In this document: positions 32,503-41,330 of the stretch, one piece after another
How positions within the stretch are numbered: the stretch's first letter is position 1
Layout of the letters: each line of letters begins with the position of its first letter
Source: Acidimicrobiales bacterium
GTDB lineage: Bacteria; Actinomycetota; Acidimicrobiia; Acidimicrobiales; RAAP-2
Length of the DNA: 59,369 nucleotides
NCBI GenBank assembly: GCA_015478655.1
Contig: JADMIJ010000016.1
Location: 1-59,369, forward strand
Direction of reading: 5' to 3'
The notes under the pieces: generated by a model
The model's input: the letters and a program-made list of their open reading frames with translations, nothing else
What the model was told of the DNA's origin: nothing
Database searches by the model: none
Translations under genes and position numbers: made by a program

Positions 32503-34818
32503 GTGCCTGGTCGACGACGGGGGACGTTGCTGCTCGCACTGGCGGTCATCCTCGCGGTGATGAGTGGCTCGGCGGCCGGCACCGGCTCGGCGGGTGCGCA
32601 GTCGGCACCGGGCACCGTGGGTCGGGCCGGCTTCGCCGGACATGGCTCCATCGGTCAGGCCTACGTGCTCGGGGCCCCTCCCGGGGCGAACCTGGTGCTG
32701 GTCAACGCGGAAGGGAACGGGGTTGGTGGCGGAACGGTCGATCGCCTGGGCAGCCTGATCATCCGCGGCGTCTCCGCCGGTGCGGGGTACTCCTTCCGTT
32801 CGACCGGTGGACCGCATCCGACGGCCACCGCCCCCTTCCGTGTCCTCTCACCCGGCGACATCCCGTCCGGGTCGTTCTATTCCGGCCAGCACCTGAGCAT
32901 CGGTCTCAACTACCTCACCATGCGGGACGGCGTGAAGCTGTCGGCCACCGTGCGGCTTCCTCCCGGCAAGACACTGGCCGACGGCCCGTTCCCCACCGTC
33001 ATCGAGGAATCGGGCTACGCCATCGCCGCCCCCCACAGCCTCGTCGACGCCGAGCTGCACACCAACGGTGCGTCCACCTCCGACCCACTGCTCCCGGACA
33101 CGGCCACCGTCGTCGGGTCACTGATCGCGCCGCTGATGGGGTACGCAACCGTGAGTCTGCAGATGCGGGGGACCGGGTGCTCGGGAGGCGCGTTCGACCT
33201 GTTCGGGCTGCCCACCACCTACGACGGCTATGACGCCGTCCAGATCGCGGCCTCGCAGCCCTGGGTGGCCCATCACAAGGTGGGCATGGTCGGGATCTCC
33301 TTCTCCGGCATCTCGCAGATGTTCGTGGCCGGCACGCGGCCGCCGGGTTTGGCCGCCATCGCCCCCATGAGCCTCACCGATGATCTGTACTCCACCGGGT
33401 TCCCCGGCGGCATGTACAACAGCGGGTTCGCCGGCTCATGGATCGCCCAACGCATCGCCGACGCGCAACCCGCTCCGGAGGGTGGCCAGCTGTGGGCCCG
33501 GACCCTGATCCAGCAGGGTGACCGGCAGTGCCTGGCCCAACAGGCCCTCCACCTCGAGGCCCAGAACGTCAACGCCCTCCTGCAGGAGGCCAGCCATCGG
33601 TTGCCGTCGCTCTACGATCAACGGTCGCCGTCGACCTGGGCCAAGCGGGCCGACGTCCCCGTGTTCCTGTCCGGGGCGTTCCAGGACGAGCAGACGGGGG
33701 GGCAGTGGCCCGCCATCGTGGGCAACCTGGCCCACGACCCGAAGGTGTGGGTGACCGTGGTCAACGGCACCCACATCGATTCCCTGGGGCCCGGCACCAT
33801 CTCCCGCTGGCTCGAGTTCCTCGACCTCTACGTGGCCGACCAGATCCCCTCCACCCCTCCGATCCTGCCCGCGTTGACCAGTCAGCTCTATCAGACGGTG
33901 GCCAATGCGCCCTCGGGCGCCGTCCCGGCCATCCGCTTCACCAAGGAGCCGAGCGTGGCGGCGGCCCGAGCCGCCTTCGAGCAGCAGCCCCGGGTGCGGG
34001 TCCTGTTCGACAACGGAGGCGGCAGCGCAGGGCCAGGGGCCATGCAGCCCGTATGGAACCTCGACTTTCCCGCCTGGCCCCCGCCCAAGGCCAAGGCCAC
34101 CACCTGGCAGCTCGGCCCCGGCGGCACGCTGGGCAGCTCGTCGACCGGGTCGGCCACGGTGTCCTTCCGGCCCGACCCGTCGGCCCGCCCGGTCACCAGC
34201 CTGCCATCGCAGGGGAATCCATGGGCGGCGCTCCCGACCTACCAGTGGGCCCCGGTGGCCGGATCGGACGGCCTGGGATTCACCTCGCCGCCCCTGGCCC
34301 ACGACGTGGTGGTCGTGGGACCGGGCAGCGCCAATCTGTGGGTCAAGAGCACGGCCCCGGACACGGATCTCCAGGCCACGGTGTCGGAAGTCCGACCGGA
34401 CGGGAGTGAGCTCTTCGTGCAGACCGGACAGCTGCGGGCCAGCGACCGTGCTCTCGACCCGGAGGCGACCACGGCGACCCACCCGGTCCCCACCTACTCG
34501 GCCGCCACGGCGCGGCCCTTGCCGGCGGGTCGCTTCACCGAGGTGCGGATACCCCTGTTCCCCTTCGGCTACGCCTTCCGGGCCGGGTCCCAGATCCGGG
34601 TGACCATCACGGCACCGGGAGGGGACCGGCCGGTGTGGACGCTCGACACCTACCCGACGGGTGGTGCGGTCACCGACACGGTGGCACTGGGGGCGTCCCG
34701 CTCGGCCCTGGTCCTCCCGGTCGTCGCCGGCGTCAGCCCACCCGACCCCCAGCCGGCCTGTCCATCCCTGCGGGGACAACCGTGCCGGGCGTATGTGGCC
34801 GCGGCCAACGGCGGCTGA
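32503..34818 (+). CDS. secreted CocE/NonD-family hydrolase (X-Pro dipeptidyl-peptidase-like)
   Basis: A 771-residue exported alpha/beta-hydrolase. The signal peptide is about 4-33 (LLLALAVILAV...GAQ). An extra N-terminal domain (about 40-130) precedes the catalytic domain with YLTMRDGVKLSATVRLP and nucleophile Ser266 in GISFSG; acid and base candidates are in GAFQDEQ and NGTHID. The C-terminal jelly-roll (PepX_C, about 500-750) is present. The family cleaves esters or X-Pro peptides. GTG 32503 has a GGGGGG tract 7 nt upstream; TTG 32497 is possible. Confidence 0.85.
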   Translation: MPGRRRGTLLLALAVILAVMSGSAAGTGSAGAQSAPGTVGRAGFAGHGSIGQAYVLGAPPGANLVLVNAEGNGVGGGTVDRLGSLIIRGVSAGAGYSFRSTGGPHPTATAPFRVLSPGDIPSGSFYSGQHLSIGLNYLTMRDGVKLSATVRLPPGKTLADGPFPTVIEESGYAIAAPHSLVDAELHTNGASTSDPLLPDTATVVGSLIAPLMGYATVSLQMRGTGCSGGAFDLFGLPTTYDGYDAVQIAASQPWVAHHKVGMVGISFSGISQMFVAGTRPPGLAAIAPMSLTDDLYSTGFPGGMYNSGFAGSWIAQRIADAQPAPEGGQLWARTLIQQGDRQCLAQQALHLEAQNVNALLQEASHRLPSLYDQRSPSTWAKRADVPVFLSGAFQDEQTGGQWPAIVGNLAHDPKVWVTVVNGTHIDSLGPGTISRWLEFLDLYVADQIPSTPPILPALTSQLYQTVANAPSGAVPAIRFTKEPSVAAARAAFEQQPRVRVLFDNGGGSAGPGAMQPVWNLDFPAWPPPKAKATTWQLGPGGTLGSSSTGSATVSFRPDPSARPVTSLPSQGNPWAALPTYQWAPVAGSDGLGFTSPPLAHDVVVVGPGSANLWVKSTAPDTDLQATVSEVRPDGSELFVQTGQLRASDRALDPEATTATHPVPTYSAATARPLPAGRFTEVRIPLFPFGYAFRAGSQIRVTITAPGGDRPVWTLDTYPTGGAVTDTVALGASRSALVLPVVAGVSPPDPQPACPSLRGQPCRAYVAAANGG

Positions 34819-34828
34819 GAGGACGGGC

Positions 34829-36061
34829 ATGCCGGCACCGAACTGGGCCCCTGCTTCGGTGGGGTCGGCCTACCGGCACCGCCCCACCGGGGCGGGCGAA
34901 CTGGAGTCCGGCCAGGCGTGGGAGCGACTGCTGGCCTCCCTGACCCGGGCCGGGTCGGTGCTGCAGTCCCGTCGTGCCCCCCGGGAGGACGTGGACCAGG
35001 CGGCCGGCTACCGCCATCTCCTGGTCCTGTTGGCCCTGGGCATCGACGAGGCACTGCGTGACTCCGACCCCTACCGGCCGAACTTCAACCCGGCCAACGT
35101 GGACAACGTCCTCAAGTGGGGCATGGACTGCCCCGACGCCGCCTACTGCGGTGCGGCCATCCGCGGCGATGCCACCTACATGGTGCGCGGAAGGCGCAAC
35201 TCCGTCCGCTATCTGGGCTTCCAGGTCATGGGGGGCATGACCAACACCGGCAATGTGGTCGCCGACGACCTCGACCTCGACGACGAGGGTCGCTTCGAGC
35301 TGGTGCTCTCGGCCACCGAGCAACCGGGCAACTGGATGCCGCTCGCCGAAGGCAGTTCGTCGCTCGTGGTGCGCCAGTTCTTCTATGACTGGACCAACGA
35401 GGAGCCGGCGGAACTGTCCATCGAGTGCATCGGCCGCCCACCGATCGGCACCGAGGAACGACCAGAGCCGTTGTCGGCTCCGGGGGTCGGGGGCCAGTTG
35501 GAAGCCCTCGGCGACTTCGTCGAGGCCAGCATCGACTTCTGGCTGGACGTGGAGGAAGGAGGCCGGGCCCAGGGCGTCAACTGCTTCCGTCAACCGGCCG
35601 CCCTCACCGGGATGGGGGCGGCGGCCGAGAACGTGAGCACCTGGGGCTCGTGGAGCCTGGCCGACGACGAGTCGCTGGTCATCGAGGTGGTCCCCCCCGA
35701 AGCCGTGTACTGGAGCGTCTCCCTGGGGAACTTCTGGTGGGAGACGATCGACTACGCCAACCGCCAGTCGAGCCTCAACGGTCACCAGGCCGTGCTCGAT
35801 ACCGACGGCGTGTTCCGTGCCGTGGTGTCCCACTCCGACCCGGGCATCGCCAACTGGCTCGACACCGGGGGCAACCACCACGGAGCGGCCATCTTCCGAT
35901 GGCTGCGGGCCGAGAGCGCACCGGTGCCCGATGTCCGGGTGGTGCCCTTCGCCGACCTGGGAGCGGTGCTGCGGACCGATGTCGCCAAGGTGAGCGGCGA
36001 AGAGCGACGGCGTGTCATCGATGCCCGACGGGCCGCCGTGCAACGGCGCTTCCCGCGCTGA
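34829..36061 (+). CDS. DUF1214-domain protein
   Basis: A 410-residue protein, soluble by appearance. The C-terminal DUF1214 region (about 290-400) includes PPEAVYWSVSLGNFWWETID and a run of aromatic residues. The function of the domain is unknown. ATG 34829 has GAGAGG 6 nt upstream and is 10 nt after the preceding stop. The following SDR starts 14 nt downstream and the sulfotransferase overlaps that, so the three form an operon that probably modifies or degrades one compound. Confidence 0.78.
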   Translation: MPAPNWAPASVGSAYRHRPTGAGELESGQAWERLLASLTRAGSVLQSRRAPREDVDQAAGYRHLLVLLALGIDEALRDSDPYRPNFNPANVDNVLKWGMDCPDAAYCGAAIRGDATYMVRGRRNSVRYLGFQVMGGMTNTGNVVADDLDLDDEGRFELVLSATEQPGNWMPLAEGSSSLVVRQFFYDWTNEEPAELSIECIGRPPIGTEERPEPLSAPGVGGQLEALGDFVEASIDFWLDVEEGGRAQGVNCFRQPAALTGMGAAAENVSTWGSWSLADDESLVIEVVPPEAVYWSVSLGNFWWETIDYANRQSSLNGHQAVLDTDGVFRAVVSHSDPGIANWLDTGGNHHGAAIFRWLRAESAPVPDVRVVPFADLGAVLRTDVAKVSGEERRRVIDARRAAVQRRFPR

Positions 36062-36075
36062 GAGCGAGGTTGGCC

Positions 36076-36879
36076 ATGGATCTCGGCCTGCAGGAGGCAA
36101 CCGCCGTGGTCACCGGGGGCTCCAAGGGGATGGGCCGAGCCATCGCCGAGCGCCTGGCCGTCGAAGGGGCACGGGTGGCCATCCTGGCCCGGGGCCAGGA
36201 GGCGATCGACGAGACGGTCACAGCCCTGCACGACGCCGGCAGTGCGGGATCGCTGGGGCTTGCGGTCGACGTCACCGACGGGCGCCAGGTCGAGGGGGCC
36301 TTCGCCGACCTGGGCCGGCGATGGGGCTCGCTCAACGTGCTGGTCAACACGCTCGGCCCGGGTGCCGGGCGCTTCGAGCAGCTGGAGGACGAGGACTGGG
36401 ACGCCACTTTCGACCTCGGGGTGATGGCGGCGGTCCGGTGCGTGCGGGCCGCCCTGCCCCTGTTGCGCGCCGCGCCCTGGGCCCGGGTCGTGAACGTCTC
36501 CGCCCACTCGACCCAGCGCCAGAGCCCGATGCTGGTGGCCTACACCGCAGCCAAGGCCGCCCTCACCAGCGTGTCGAAGAACCTGTCCAAATCCTTGGCG
36601 CCGGAGGGGATCCTGGTCAATACCGTGAGCCCGGGATCCATCGTCACCGCCAGCTTCAGCGAGGGCCTGAGGTCGGCCTTCGAGGAGGAGGGGCTCGACG
36701 CCACCGACCCCTACGACGTCATGACGTGGATCGACGAGCACTTCCGCCAGCCGGCCGATCTGGGCCGGGCCGGGCTCCCCGAGGAGGTCGCATCGATCAC
36801 CGCCTACCTGGCCTCCCGCACCAACGGGTACGTGACCGGGGCCGACGTGAACGTCGACGGCGGCTCGGACTTCGTCTGA
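36076..36879 (+). CDS. short-chain dehydrogenase/reductase
   Basis: A 267-residue classical SDR. Motifs are TGGSKGMGRAIAERLA, the NTLG variant of NNAG, catalytic Ser in NVSAHST and Tyr-x-x-x-Lys in YTAAKAAL, with PGSI and a C-terminal GADVNVDGG. ATG 36076 has GAGG 7 nt upstream. The stop overlaps the sulfotransferase ATG (TGATG). It probably oxidises or reduces the same alcohol or ketone that its operon partners handle. Confidence 0.9.
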   Translation: MDLGLQEATAVVTGGSKGMGRAIAERLAVEGARVAILARGQEAIDETVTALHDAGSAGSLGLAVDVTDGRQVEGAFADLGRRWGSLNVLVNTLGPGAGRFEQLEDEDWDATFDLGVMAAVRCVRAALPLLRAAPWARVVNVSAHSTQRQSPMLVAYTAAKAALTSVSKNLSKSLAPEGILVNTVSPGSIVTASFSEGLRSAFEEEGLDATDPYDVMTWIDEHFRQPADLGRAGLPEEVASITAYLASRTNGYVTGADVNVDGGSDFV

Positions 36880-38018
36880 TGCTCGATGCCCGGGCCCTCG
36901 TCGACGCCGCCACCGCCCAGACCGGCCTCACCGAGTTCGGGGCCCCGGGGTGGCGGGAGGGTCTGGACCGGCTGATCGACTCGCTCAACGGCGAGGCGGG
37001 CCTGACGGCGCTCGGCGAGCAGATCCTCGGAGGGCGGTTCGCCATGCTGCTGGCCAACCGCCTCCGCATCCTGGGCGTGCTCGGCGCCAGTCCCGAGATC
37101 GCGGACGAGGAGATCGAGGGCCCACTGTTCATCATCGGCCTGCCCCGGACCGGGACCACCGCCCTGAGCAACCTGGTGGCGGCCGACCCCCAGATCCGCT
37201 CAGTACGGCTGTGGGAGTCCTCCGACCCGGTACCGCCGCCGGAGACCTCCACCGAGGCGACCGACCCCCGCATCGACGCCGCCCGGGCCGGCCTCGAGGC
37301 CATGTACGAGACGTTCCCGAAGATGCGGTCCCTGCACTTCCAGACGGCCACCGGGCCCACCGAGTGCCAGGACCTGCTGGGAATGGAATTCCGGACCGAG
37401 CACTTCGGGGGGATGGCCAGGGTGCCGTCCTACTCGCAATGGGTCATCGACTGTGACATGTCCGGTGTCTACGCCTTCCACCGGCGCGTGCTCCAGCTGC
37501 TCCAGTGGCACTGCCCGCCCCGGTTGTGGCACCTGAAGACGCCGGTGCACATGCTGGCTCTCGACGACCTCCGCGTCTCGTACCCCGGGGCCCGATTCCT
37601 CTGGACCCACCGCGATCCCGCCGCCGTGCTCGGATCGGTGTGCAGCCTCATCGCCTATACGCGCAGCTGGTGCAGCGACCGGAACGACGCCGAGGAGCTG
37701 GGCCACCAACAGGTGGAGCTGTGGGCCGAGGCCATCCGGCGGGCCCTCGAGTTCCGCGACCGGATCGGTGAGCGTTGGTTCGCCGACGTCGAGTTCGAGG
37801 CGCTGCAGTCCGACCCGGTGGCCGCGGTGGCCTCCGCCTACGAGCGGCTCGGCATCGAGCTGGGTGCGGGCCGTGCCCCGGTGGCGGACTGGGCGGCGGA
37901 CCATCCCCCGAAGGAGCACGGGGTCCACGACTTCGCCCTCGCCGAGTTCGGGCTCGAGGCAGCATCGGTGCGGGACCACTTCGCCACCTACCTGGAGCGC
38001 TTCCCCCTGGGCCGCTAG
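36879..38018 (+). CDS. PAPS-dependent sulfotransferase family protein
   Basis: A 379-residue sulfotransferase. The 5'-phosphosulfate loop is GLPRTGTT at 87-94, the 3'-phosphate site is in FLWTHRDPAAVLGSVCSL, and catalytic His candidates include the His of WHLKTPVHM. The family includes actinobacterial enzymes acting on lipids and sterols. Its ATG overlaps the SDR stop. Convergent with the amine oxidase. No PAPS synthesis gene is in the window. Confidence 0.88.
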   Translation: MLDARALVDAATAQTGLTEFGAPGWREGLDRLIDSLNGEAGLTALGEQILGGRFAMLLANRLRILGVLGASPEIADEEIEGPLFIIGLPRTGTTALSNLVAADPQIRSVRLWESSDPVPPPETSTEATDPRIDAARAGLEAMYETFPKMRSLHFQTATGPTECQDLLGMEFRTEHFGGMARVPSYSQWVIDCDMSGVYAFHRRVLQLLQWHCPPRLWHLKTPVHMLALDDLRVSYPGARFLWTHRDPAAVLGSVCSLIAYTRSWCSDRNDAEELGHQQVELWAEAIRRALEFRDRIGERWFADVEFEALQSDPVAAVASAYERLGIELGAGRAPVADWAADHPPKEHGVHDFALAEFGLEAASVRDHFATYLERFPLGR

Positions 38019-38052
38019 GGCCCGACCGACGCCGAGCCGGCCGGACCGCGCG

Positions 38053-39576
38053 TCAACCCCGATGCGCCCCGAGAGCGGCCAGCACCTGGGCGGCGGCGGC
38101 CTCCCCGGAACGGATGGCGCCCTCCATGTAGCCGGGCCACTCCGGGGAGTAGTCGGCTCCGGCAAAGTGGATGTTGTCGACCGGGCCGCTGACGGCTGCA
38201 CCCATCGAGGTGAGGACCCCGGGCGGGTTGAACGAGCCGTAGGCGCCGCCGGAATAGGGCTCCCGCGCCCAGACCAGGTCCACATAGTGGGTGGGTCGGG
38301 CCGCGGCCGGGCCGAAGTAACGGGCCAGGCTGGCCAGGACGGCCGCCCGACGATCGCCGTCGGACAGCCCGAACAGGGAGCGTCCCTGGTTGCCCTCGGC
38401 GAAGCCGACCAGCACCCCGGGGCTCCCCGACGGTGGGGAGTTGTCGTAGACGATCTCGATCGGCCCCGTGTCGGAGGTCACCGTCCCGCTCAGCCCCTGC
38501 TGCCGCCAGAAGGGTGTGTCGTAGACGGCCTGGATCTTCACGGTGGCACCGGTCGGCTGGCGTTGGAGGTACTGGGCATGGTCGGGCGGGAGGCCCGGAT
38601 CGAACCGGATGGCCGCGGTCACCGACTTGGGCGCAGTGATGATGACCTGGCGGGCGCGGAAGGACTGGCCCGTCGTGTGCACGGTGGCCGTCCTGCCGCG
38701 CTCGACGGCGACCACCGGCGACGACAGCCGCACCGGGTGGGCCAGGCGTCGGGCCAGGCCTTTGGACAGCTGCTGGGGACCGCCCACGAAGCGGGTGCTC
38801 TGCGCCGACCCGATGATGGTGTTGAAGTCGCCGCCCACGCCGGTGATCTCGGCCAGGAGGTCCAGGAGCGATACCTGGGATGCCTCCTCGCCGTAGTCGG
38901 CGCGGATGGACAGCCCGGCCAGGAAGGTCGCCTCCGGGCTGTCGTTCTGGCCGGCGATCCAGCTCCCGATGGTCTGGGCGTCGTAGGCACCGGCTTGCAG
39001 CGCCTGCCACGGGGCGGCGGCCGACACCCCTGCTGCCATCTGGTTGAGCGAGGCGATGGTCTGTGCCAGCTGGGCCAGTGCCGTCGGGCTGGTCGGTGGG
39101 ATGTCCCCGCTGTAGCGCTGCAGCTGGCCGCTCCGGTAGTACAAATTGCTCCCCGTGGCGTAGGTGGGGAAGAGGCCGACCCCGAGCTCGTGGGCCAGGG
39201 CCTGCACGCGGGTCTGACCGGGGCCTGTCCACTCGCCGCCGAGCTCCACCACCACCCCCGGGGCCACGGCGACGTCGTAGTTGCGGCCGCCCACCCGTCG
39301 GCGCGCCTCGAGCACCAGGACCGAACGACCGGCCCTCTCGAGGGCGGTGGCGGCGGTCAGCCCGGACAGCCCGGCGCCGACCACGATGACGTCGTAGTCG
39401 GACCCGCCCGCCGGCGTGGCCCCCGCAGCCGAGCCTTCCTCGCCTCCGGTCGAGGCCACGGCCAGGCCCGCCGTGACCGCACCGGCCACTGCTGCACCGG
39501 CGAGCAGGCCGCGACGGCTGAAGCGCTCATCATCGGGCGGCCCTGTTCCGCCTCTGGTGTCGTCGGGGCCCGAGAT
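38053..39576 (-). CDS. Tat-exported flavin amine oxidase
   Basis: An FAD-dependent monoamine-oxidase-type enzyme. The dinucleotide-binding motif is VIVVGAGLSGLTAATALERAG, then VLEARRRVGGR, and the C-terminal FAD motif is IHFAGADYSPEWPGYMEGAI. The first standard start, GTG 39489, would cut a good twin-arginine signal (ERFSRRGLLAGAAVAGAVTA) in half. The frame stays open to TAG 39588. ATC at 39576-39574 lies 6 nt after a TAGGCT -10 box and would restore the signal, giving 507 residues. A non-canonical leaderless start or a sequence error is possible. Confidence 0.85.
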   Translation of the reverse strand: MSGPDDTRGGTGPPDDERFSRRGLLAGAAVAGAVTAGLAVASTGGEEGSAAGATPAGGSDYDVIVVGAGLSGLTAATALERAGRSVLVLEARRRVGGRNYDVAVAPGVVVELGGEWTGPGQTRVQALAHELGVGLFPTYATGSNLYYRSGQLQRYSGDIPPTSPTALAQLAQTIASLNQMAAGVSAAAPWQALQAGAYDAQTIGSWIAGQNDSPEATFLAGLSIRADYGEEASQVSLLDLLAEITGVGGDFNTIIGSAQSTRFVGGPQQLSKGLARRLAHPVRLSSPVVAVERGRTATVHTTGQSFRARQVIITAPKSVTAAIRFDPGLPPDHAQYLQRQPTGATVKIQAVYDTPFWRQQGLSGTVTSDTGPIEIVYDNSPPSGSPGVLVGFAEGNQGRSLFGLSDGDRRAAVLASLARYFGPAAARPTHYVDLVWAREPYSGGAYGSFNPPGVLTSMGAAVSGPVDNIHFAGADYSPEWPGYMEGAIRSGEAAAAQVLAALGAHRG

Positions 39577-39582
39577 GCAAGG

Positions 39583-39588
39583 AGCCTA
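39583..39588 (-). promoter_or_regulatory. possible -10 box of the amine oxidase gene
   Basis: TAGGCT on the minus strand ends 6 nt before the proposed ATC start at 39576. No good -35 is visible. Confidence 0.4.
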
Positions 39589-39691
39589 TCGAGCCGCCAT
39601 CGTCGCGCGCCGCGGCGCCGCTCTTGACCGGGTCGAGGCCGTGCGGTATCCATGCAGCGGGCCCCTCGCCCGCTCCGAGGAGAAGATTTCA

Positions 39692-40357
39692 ATGACGTTG
39701 TCGCGTGATGTTGTGGTTCCGGGGATGCTGGAGGAATACCGGTCGTTCGAGGAACTGCTGCGAGGGCTCTCGGCCCAGCAGTGGGAGACCCCCAGCCGGT
39801 GCGACGGCTGGCGCGTGGCCGACGTGGCCGCCCACGTCGTCGGGCAGCTGTCCGATGTCGTCAACCTGCAGCTCGAAGGGTTGGGCTCGCCGGAGGTGAC
39901 GAAGCGCCAGGTGGACGAGCGCCGGGGCAGGACGCCGGGCGACCTGGCCGACGAGCTCGAGGCGGGCACCAAGGCGGCCGGCGATCTGGCGCCGTCCTTT
40001 GACGATGCCGCCTGGTCCGCGCCCGCACCGGGTGGTGTCGGCGGCACCCTCGGCTTCGGCATGGAGGCGCTGTGGTTCGACACCTACCTGCACGGCGACG
40101 ACGTGCGTTCCGCCGTCGGCCAGACCCGGACGTCGGAGGACGGGACGCGTCCCTCGTTGTCCCATATCGCCCAGGTCCTCTCCGATCAGCAGTGGGGCCC
40201 CGCCGAGCTCGCCTTTCCGGGCTTCGAGGTGTTCCCCGTCTCCGGCGGGGGCGGGAGGACCATCAGCGGCGATCCATTCTCGTTCATCCTGGCCTCGACC
40301 GGCCGCGGCCAACCGGCCGCCTTCGACCTGGACGAATCGGTGAACATCTACCGGTAG
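39692..40357 (+). CDS. mycothiol-dependent maleylpyruvate isomerase-family protein
   Basis: A 221-residue DinB/TIGR03083-type protein. The N-terminal helix bundle includes WETPSRCDGWRVADVAAHVVGQL, whose His is a predicted metal ligand, and WFDTYLHGDDVRSAVG supplies the other His residues. Relatives use mycothiol as a cofactor, matching an actinobacterial host; the specific reaction is unknown. ATG 39692 has a strong GAGGAG site. It is divergent from the amine oxidase. Confidence 0.85.
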   Translation: MTLSRDVVVPGMLEEYRSFEELLRGLSAQQWETPSRCDGWRVADVAAHVVGQLSDVVNLQLEGLGSPEVTKRQVDERRGRTPGDLADELEAGTKAAGDLAPSFDDAAWSAPAPGGVGGTLGFGMEALWFDTYLHGDDVRSAVGQTRTSEDGTRPSLSHIAQVLSDQQWGPAELAFPGFEVFPVSGGGGRTISGDPFSFILASTGRGQPAAFDLDESVNIYR

Positions 40358-40367
40358 GGCTGCCCGC

Positions 40368-40709
40368 TCAGGCCCAGCCCAGCTCCTCGAGCCGGCGGTC
40401 GTCGATCCCGAAGTGGTGGCCGATCTCGTGGATCACCGTCTTGCGGACCAGCTCCACCACTTCCTGCGAGGTCTGGCAACTGGCGCAGATCGTGGCCATG
40501 AAGATGGTGATGCGGTCGGGCATGGACGCGGAGTAGTTGGCGCGTCTGGTCAGTGGCACTCCCTCATACAGACCCAGCAGCCCGCCCGGTGGGCTGAGCT
40601 CGTCCACCACCACGGCGACGTTCTCCATTTCGGCGCGAAGGCCCTCGGGTATCCCGTCGATGGCGCTGGTCACCAACTCCTCGAACTGCTCGACCGGCAT
40701 GGTGACCAC
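40368..40709 (-). CDS. small zincin-like metallopeptidase (DUF1025)
   Basis: A 113-residue protein of the minimal zincin family with the zinc motif HEIGHHFGID near the C-terminus (about 94-103). The N-terminal half (PVEQFEELVTSAIDGIPEGL) is typical of the family. Peptidase activity is assumed rather than shown. It starts at GTG 40709, or ATG 40700 which gives MPVEQFEELV and is more typical. Confidence 0.85.
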   Translation of the reverse strand: MVTMPVEQFEELVTSAIDGIPEGLRAEMENVAVVVDELSPPGGLLGLYEGVPLTRRANYSASMPDRITIFMATICASCQTSQEVVELVRKTVIHEIGHHFGIDDRRLEELGWA

Positions 40710-40737
40710 ATCACATCATGGCAAGGATGGCGACCCC

Positions 40738-41276
40738 TCAGCGCTCGTCGACGGGACCGGACGGCTGGAGGGGGTCCATGTGGAACGTGAACATGCGCTG
40801 AGGATCGATCCGTGCGCAGATGGGTCCGGAGTCGAGAAATGATTCCCATTCAGCTCCGTATCGGGGGACGTACACCTCCAGAAGGGTCCGACGGAAGCCC
40901 TTCTGCTCGCCGCTCTGCACGTCGACGGGAACGGCCGTTCCGTGGACGGTGACGGCGAGGTGCTCGCCCGGAAGGTGGGTGGCACTGACCTGCGGGCGGT
41001 GCCGAATGTGGCGGAACCTCACCGAGTCCGGCGACGAACCGAAGTAGAACGCGCCACGGTAGAAGATGCCATCGACCGGCCCGATCAACGGTCGGCTGTC
41101 CGCGCCGTGACCGTGGCCAGGGCCAGGAGGGACATCCCCGTCAGGCGGCCGCTGACCTCCGATGCGGTCAGACGCCGTTCGGGCGTGAGGATGCTCCGCA
41201 GGTGGCTGCCGGCAGCCGCCGCGCTGCGATCGAGAAGGTCCTGGAGAGACACCAGATCTGCTGACGTCTCGTGCAC
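40738..41276 (-). pseudogene. frame-shifted pyridoxamine 5'-phosphate oxidase-like protein
   Basis: The N-terminal part (MHETSADLVSLQDLLDRSAA to LALATVTA) is in the frame starting 41276. It meets a stop at 41085. The continuation (RPLIGPVDGIFYRGAFYFGS to FTFHMDPLQP, ending 40738) is in another frame; the shift lies near 41100 and needs one base. Joined, they form a single PPOX/F420-type split-barrel protein of about 179 residues. Either the gene is broken or one base is missing in the sequence. Confidence 0.8.
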
Positions 41277-41330
41277 GAGGGCAATTGTGCCGGTCCATGG
41301 CCCGCCGCGCTCTGGACGCGGCTCGGGCCC

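Noticed and set aside
33436..34830. 464-residue antisense frame opposite the CocE-type gene
   Set aside because: Low-complexity Gly/Arg translation; an artefact of GC-rich codon bias.
34733..36100. 455-residue antisense frame opposite the DUF1214 gene
   Set aside because: No motif and no start signal; shadow of a real gene.
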